A stretch of DNA of 56,457 nt from Lachnospiraceae bacterium (GTDB lineage Bacteria; Bacillota; Clostridia; Lachnospirales; Lachnospiraceae). Where the stretch lies: positions 1 to 56,457 of the forward strand of contig CAAGJU010000213.1 of assembly GCA_900770225.1 (NCBI GenBank), written 5' to 3'. This document shows positions 52,487-56,457 of this stretch, piece by piece. Numbering within the stretch: position 1 is the stretch's first letter; each line of letters starts with the position of its first letter. The notes under the pieces are model-generated. The model was given only the letters and a program-made list of their open reading frames with translations. It was not told where the DNA came from and made no database searches. The translations under genes were made by a program, and so were the position numbers.

Positions 52487-52595
52487 GAATTCCTCGAAAA
52501 AAAATGAGAATGAAAACGGGGGAAATTTCAGGATAAAACGGGAGAAGAACTTCAAAACGATTTGGCTATTTCCCCTGACGATAGATTATATTATA

Positions 52596-52623
52596 AGTAT
52601 ATAAATTAATTCTGATCTGTCAA
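52596..52623 (-). promoter_or_regulatory. Promoter of comEC
   Basis: On the minus strand TTGACA (52618-52623) and TATACT (52596-52601) are 16 bases apart in an AT-rich setting. Confidence 0.7.
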
Positions 52624-53014
52624 TTGTTTTCAGGCCATTAAAGCTTTCATACTTCTGAAACTTTCACGTCGGAATTTCCGTAATTTTTTAATGCAACAGG
52701 GAATTATACCGTTTACATCAGTTTTTCGCGTTTGAATGCGCAAAATTATTCAAAATTGTTGCAAATTGATGCAGATTATGTATTCCATATTTTCGAATTA
52801 TGTTTTATAATGTGATCACGATTTATTTCTACAACCATTACAAATATTTTTGTTATATACTTTCGGTTTCTGTCATCAGAATTTTCCAACGCTTTTGCTG
52901 CCCCTGCATCCTTGCAGCATAAAGCATTTCGTTTTGTATAAGTCCATTCAACACTTTCATATCACTTCTATTCGGCTTCCGGGATTTTCTCACTTCTTGA
53001 ACTCATTTCCCCGC
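52624..53014. other. AT-rich spacer upstream of comEC
   Basis: This stretch is clearly richer in A and T than its surroundings. The plus-strand frame from 52850 continues without stop into the nuclease fragment, but its first 55 codons look non-coding. I see no RNA gene or insertion sequence ends. Confidence 0.45.
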
Positions 53015-53401
53015 ATGTACTTTGAAGCTCTGTGTGACTTTCATGTCAGCGGAAACCCCAACCTCTTAATATCCCGGATGCCGAAATTAAAACAATTTTT
53101 CTGTACAGAGCCCGATGATATGTATTATCCCGTGCTGGCACAACGAATGCGGTATTTTAAATATGATCAGGGAGGCATAGCGGTTATGTGTGAAGCCATG
53201 GAAAAAATGAGAGACGAAGCAGAACAAATTGGTATAGCTAAAGGTATCGAAAAGGGCATGAAAAAAGGCAAAACGGAACAGAAAGTGAATAGTGCCGTTA
53301 TCATGCTCGAAGACGGTGGCTTTTCCTACGAACAGATTGTACGTGTTACCGGCCTGACCCCTGACGAAGTGCGGAACCTCGATAGTGTCAGGGAGAAATA
53401 A
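53015..53401 (+). pseudogene. C-terminal fragment of a PD-(D/E)XK / Rpn-type transposase-like nuclease
   Basis: The last about 128 codons resemble the C-terminal half of Rpn/PDDEXK-family proteins that are abundant in Lachnospiraceae: VLAQRMRYFKYDQGGIAVMC followed by a charged helix with GIAKGIEKGMKKGK, and a final helix-turn-helix-like VNSAVIMLEDGGFSYEQIVR with VTGLTPDEV. The catalytic N-terminal part is absent, so this is a remnant. It lies in the AT-rich gap between comEC and argC. Confidence 0.7.
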
Positions 53402-53435
53402 TTCTCCGAAAAATAATTCTGTATACGATCTTAAG

Positions 53436-53474
53436 AATGCCGCCCGGTGTCTGGAAAGACATCAGGCGGCATTT
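53436..53474. terminator. Terminator-like hairpin between the nuclease fragment and argC
   Basis: ATGCCGCCCGGTGTCT pairs with AGACATCAGGCGGCAT around a short GGAA loop, and four T follow on the plus strand. It may also protect the minus-strand argC transcript. Confidence 0.65.
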
Positions 53475-53485
53475 TGCGTTTCCGG

Positions 53486-54421
53486 TTATTCAAGTCCTGT
53501 CGTCTCATCGAGTCCCAGCATGATGTTCATATTCTGGACAGCCGCGCCGGAAGCACCCTTGCCCAGATTATCAAACAATGCCGTAACCGTCGTGGAATCC
53601 TCATTACCGCAGACAACCAGCTTCAGATGATTGGTTCCGGCCAGTTCATTCGCATAGAGAGTCTTTCCGTTGCTCCCGAAGGGGACCACCGTAACGAAAT
53701 GCTCATCGGCGTAATATTCCTGCAGCCGCTCGCAGATTTCCTCTGCTGTCGGCCGTCCTGTGAGCAGACGGTTCTGCAGAAGAATTGTACCCGCCATGCC
53801 CTTGTAATAATCATCAACGACAGGCATAAAGACCGGCGGATAAGTCAGCCCCGTCATCTTCTGTATCTCCGGCAGATGTTTGTGGCGAAGCGTGAGACCG
53901 TAGATTCCCGGTGCATCCAGGGATACCGGTCGTTCATCCGCCTCATAAGCCGCGATCATTTTCTTTCCGCCGCCTGAATATCCGGTCAGCGAATAGCAGG
54001 TCAGCGGATAATCCTTCGGCAGGATCCCCATGCGTACCAGCGGAGCCGCGGATGAAATGATGCCAGTTGCGTGACAGCCCGGATTGGCGATACGCTTTCC
54101 CGATGCAATCGCCCTTCGCTGCTCCTTTGAATATTCAGGAAAACCATATACCCATCCGTCTGCCGTGCGGTGCGCCGTCGAAGCATCGATTACACGCACA
54201 TTCGGATTGTCGATCATTGATACAGCTTCACGCGCGCCGTCATCAGGCAGGCAGAGAAAAACAATGTCTGCCGCGTTCAGATATTTTTTCCGTTCCTCCG
54301 GATCGTGTCGCTTATCCTCGTCAATACGAAGCAGTTCCAGATCATCCCTGGCGCCGATCCTGTCATAAATCTGCAGCCCGGTTGTTCCGCTCTGACCGTC
54401 AATATAAACTTTTGTCTTCAT
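53486..54421 (-). CDS. argC: N-acetyl-gamma-glutamyl-phosphate reductase, short type
   Basis: ArgC reduces N-acetylglutamyl phosphate to the semialdehyde in arginine synthesis. The 311-residue protein is of the shorter AGPR class: YIDGQSGTTGLQIYDRI dinucleotide-binding start, DIVFLCLPDDGAREA, DASTAHR and the catalytic Cys in IANPGCHATGIISS. The rest of the arg pathway is not adjacent. An AGGTAAAC context precedes the ATG at 54421. Confidence 0.93.
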   Translation of the reverse strand: MKTKVYIDGQSGTTGLQIYDRIGARDDLELLRIDEDKRHDPEERKKYLNAADIVFLCLPDDGAREAVSMIDNPNVRVIDASTAHRTADGWVYGFPEYSKEQRRAIASGKRIANPGCHATGIISSAAPLVRMGILPKDYPLTCYSLTGYSGGGKKMIAAYEADERPVSLDAPGIYGLTLRHKHLPEIQKMTGLTYPPVFMPVVDDYYKGMAGTILLQNRLLTGRPTAEEICERLQEYYADEHFVTVVPFGSNGKTLYANELAGTNHLKLVVCGNEDSTTVTALFDNLGKGASGAAVQNMNIMLGLDETTGLE

Positions 54422-54557
54422 TCTGTTTACCTCATCACTCGTTTTTTTCTACCACATAGGCAGTAAACCCCATGTCAAAATTGATGCCACAGTACTGTAT
54501 TAAGCCCAACTTCGGCAAATATCCAAATAGCCATTAACTCTGTTTTACGTGTATGTC

Positions 54558-54587
54558 AGGACAATTTGCGAATGCAAATGCTATAAT
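54558..54587 (+). promoter_or_regulatory. Possible promoter of maf
   Basis: AGGACA (54558-54563) and TATAAT (54582-54587) are 18 bases apart, 33 bases before the maf start. GCGAATGC and GCAAATGC words lie between the boxes. Confidence 0.4.
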
Positions 54588-54619
54588 GCATCATAGCACA
54601 TCCTAAGGAGGTTCGTTTG

Positions 54620-55216
54620 ATGAACAGGCATAAAATAACCCTGATACTTGCTTCCGCGTCGCCGAGACGCAGGGAACTGATGGCGCAGGCCGGTCTGCCC
54701 TGCCGGATTATTTCCTCATCGGATCCTGAGATGACGCTGAAGACCTCACCGCAGGACATTGTCATGGATCTGGCTCACAGGAAAGCTGCCCGCGTCTTCT
54801 CCGGTCTCCCCGATGACAGCAATGAAGAATATGCAGTGATCGGTGCCGACACCGTTGTCGCGTGCGATGGAATGGTACTGGGAAAACCCGCAGATAAAAA
54901 AGAAGAGCTCACCATGCTGCATATGCTGCAGGGTCGCTCCCATGATGTATATACAGGCGTTTCCATCATCTCGGATACCGCATGTTCCACATTTTTCTGC
55001 GGGACAGAAGTCTCGATCTCACCCATGACCGAAGAGGAGATGGAGCGCTACGCGGACTCCGACGAGCCTTATGACAAGGCAGGCGGCTATGCCATCCAGG
55101 GCCGGTTTGCCGTATTCGTTAATGAGATCCGCGGAAACTACAGCAATGTCGTCGGACTGCCGATTGCAAGACTTTATCAGGAGCTTTCCCGCATGGGGTT
55201 GCTGCCGCAGAGATGA
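54620..55216 (+). CDS. maf: Maf/YhdE-type nucleotide pyrophosphatase
   Basis: Maf proteins hydrolyse non-canonical or modified NTPs and influence septum formation. The 198 residues have the signature LILASASPRRRELMAQAG at the start, VIGADTVVACDGMVLGKP in the middle and EPYDKAGGYAIQGRFAVFV near 150, including the catalytic Asp and Lys region. AAGGAGG precedes the ATG at 54620. Confidence 0.95.
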   Translation: MNRHKITLILASASPRRRELMAQAGLPCRIISSSDPEMTLKTSPQDIVMDLAHRKAARVFSGLPDDSNEEYAVIGADTVVACDGMVLGKPADKKEELTMLHMLQGRSHDVYTGVSIISDTACSTFFCGTEVSISPMTEEEMERYADSDEPYDKAGGYAIQGRFAVFVNEIRGNYSNVVGLPIARLYQELSRMGLLPQR

Positions 55217-55223
55217 CTATCAC

Positions 55224-56213
55224 TCACAGCTCCTTCTTTTCAAACTGCTGTGACAGACTGATCCTGCTGCGGAAAGCGGTGTTGTTCTCTCCGTTGATAC
55301 TGAACTGCACCCTGTCCACGCCGCAGGTATCCACAAGCGAATCAACGACCGCGTACAGCGACACTTCTTCCGAGACATTGTTTACGGTATTCTGGACATT
55401 TTTATCAAAGCTTACATAGCATACCTTGCCACTGGCACTGTCCGACACGACCTTTCCGCTGTCATCCGAAGACGACCGGGCTGATGATGAGGAGGATGAG
55501 CTGCCGGAAATGTGTGTACTCAGCACCGTCGAATCACTGGGAAGCACAGGATACAGGCCTTCCGTGGTCGGTCCCTGGATCAGCGCCTCCACCACGGCTT
55601 TTTCCATCGGCTCATTACTGCTGTAGTAAACCTTTCGCTGTTCCGCCTGCAGATGCGTGCCTGTGGCATCTGCGAAATAGAGCGTCATCGTAGTGTAGAG
55701 GTAATTATTGATGCTCTTCCCCGCATTTTCAATGAAATTATCCAGCGTCAGACTGTCGAGTTCGTTTCCCTCCAGATCGCTGAGAGGTTTCCCAGCCTCC
55801 GTGATCCGCACGGAATCCACGCCGTCAATCTGAATAAACGTGCGGACAAGCCCGCCGACAATCAGCATTTTTCCAGTCGTCACATAGTCTGACAGCGGGT
55901 TCGACAGATTGATATGGAGCTGCGTTCCGTCCAGTGTACACTCATCGATCGTCACACCGTCAGGCAGCAGGTGCTGCAGGCCGCTTTCCACCGGATCCTG
56001 CGACTGCATGCTGACAAGCTCCATGGCCTGTTCCGCCGGATCTGCCGCGCCGAAGGAATAATCCACAGCGACGATCTGATCCCCGCTGCTGTTCAGATAA
56101 TACAGATGATTCTGCGCCTCATCCCCGCCGCCCGGTCTGAAACTGCACCCTGCAAGCCCCAGCATCAGAACAAACGCCAGGAACAGCGCGCTGATTGGTT
56201 TCCATTTCTTCAT
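55224..56213 (-). CDS. GerM-domain lipoprotein
   Basis: The 329-residue protein has a lipoprotein signal peptide (MKKWKPISALFLAFVLMLGL, then lipobox LAGC at about residue 21-24) and two GerM domains, about residues 40-160 and 165-320. The first carries DGTQLHINLSNPLSDY, the second KVCYVSFDKNVQNTVNN. GerM proteins act in sporulation and germination, often at the forespore membrane. A Ser-rich linker of about 18 residues interrupts the second domain. The ATG at 56213 has GGGAG upstream. It converges with maf, with only seven bases between stop codons. Confidence 0.88.
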   Translation of the reverse strand: MKKWKPISALFLAFVLMLGLAGCSFRPGGGDEAQNHLYYLNSSGDQIVAVDYSFGAADPAEQAMELVSMQSQDPVESGLQHLLPDGVTIDECTLDGTQLHINLSNPLSDYVTTGKMLIVGGLVRTFIQIDGVDSVRITEAGKPLSDLEGNELDSLTLDNFIENAGKSINNYLYTTMTLYFADATGTHLQAEQRKVYYSSNEPMEKAVVEALIQGPTTEGLYPVLPSDSTVLSTHISGSSSSSSSARSSSDDSGKVVSDSASGKVCYVSFDKNVQNTVNNVSEEVSLYAVVDSLVDTCGVDRVQFSINGENNTAFRSRISLSQQFEKKEL

Positions 56214-56276
56214 ACGATTTGCTCCCAGTTGACACAAAATCGGTATTACGCACGTTCATTAACAAAATGTCCAGAG

Positions 56277-56400
56277 ATACAGATGCTTCCACCCCGCAAC
56301 CATCCGCAGACGCCGGTGGTTAGCGAGCCCGAGCGCAGCGAAGGGTGAGGTTACCACCGCTGCGTCGAGGACGAGCGAGAGCGGTCAGCTTGTAAGCTCG
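56277..56400. repeat. Dispersed palindromic element, copy D (right end different)
   Basis: ATACAGATGCTTCCACCC with GCAAC and the core CCGCAGACGCCGGTGGTTAG match copy A read in reverse. After 56383 the expected right terminal repeat is replaced by a stretch of AGCTCGCT-type repeats running to the window edge. It is upstream of the GerM gene. Confidence 0.75.
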
Positions 56401-56457
56401 CTGAAGCTCGCTAACTGCGCTGACAGGCGTCGCACATAAGCTTCGAGCTTCCCTGCG

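Overview
The window reads as a chromosomal segment of a moderate-to-high-GC Clostridia member, most likely Lachnospiraceae. It carries a SigH-type sigma factor, a GerM spore-germination lipoprotein, CdaA/CdaR (c-di-AMP), mini-RNase III, LepA, HemW, RecD2, ComFC/ComEC and Gram-positive style AGGAGG ribosome sites. Nearly all housekeeping genes lie on the minus strand. I saw no rRNA, tRNA or CRISPR array.

Region 1 (about 135-14650, minus strand) is a long, tightly packed gene train. In transcription order it holds two unknown membrane proteins, cdaA, cdaR, mutY, a family 2 glycosyltransferase, ispF, cysS, mrnC, rlmB, sigH, a polyprenyl-phosphate sugar transferase, a family 4 glycosyltransferase and rfbA. 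Many joints are 4-11 base overlaps. Region 2 (14935-25439, minus) holds lepA, hemW, uvrA, an mreB-like gene, recD2 and comFC. Region 3 (25500-28513) has a GH2 glycosidase gene divergent from rpsT.

Region 4 (28577-44335) is accessory. It contains a frameshifted SGNH hydrolase gene, a complete Wadjet plasmid-defence operon (jetA, jetB, jetC, jetD, read on the minus strand), a decayed IS200/IS605 element, an AT-richer beta-glucosidase / GPH transporter / AraC cluster bracketed by copies of one hairpin, an intact second copy of the SGNH gene, and mgtE. Region 5 (44513-56213) holds a reverse-transsulfuration pair (mccA-like, mccB-like), pckA, holA, comEC, a nuclease-family gene fragment, argC, maf and a GerM lipoprotein. 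In Bacillus-type genomes comEC, holA, rpsT and lepA-hemW are neighbours, with rpsT inverted. Here about 20 kb separates holA from rpsT while the relative orientations are kept, so region 4 plus pckA/mcc look like insertions into an old syntenic block.

The most unusual material is: (i) a dispersed 130-145 bp element with terminal inverted repeats, in four places including between jetC and jetD; (ii) repeat-rich or low-complexity expansions in otherwise conserved enzymes, above all a 66-bp-period Arg/Gly/Tyr/Ser array at the N terminus of RlmB and an insert inside HemW; (iii) a 50 bp tandem duplication spanning the mreB-like/recD2 junction; (iv) an exact 11 bp deletion that inactivated one of two SGNH paralogues; (v) matching hairpins on both sides of the beta-glucoside cluster. 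All functional calls come from reading motifs by eye; no database search was run.
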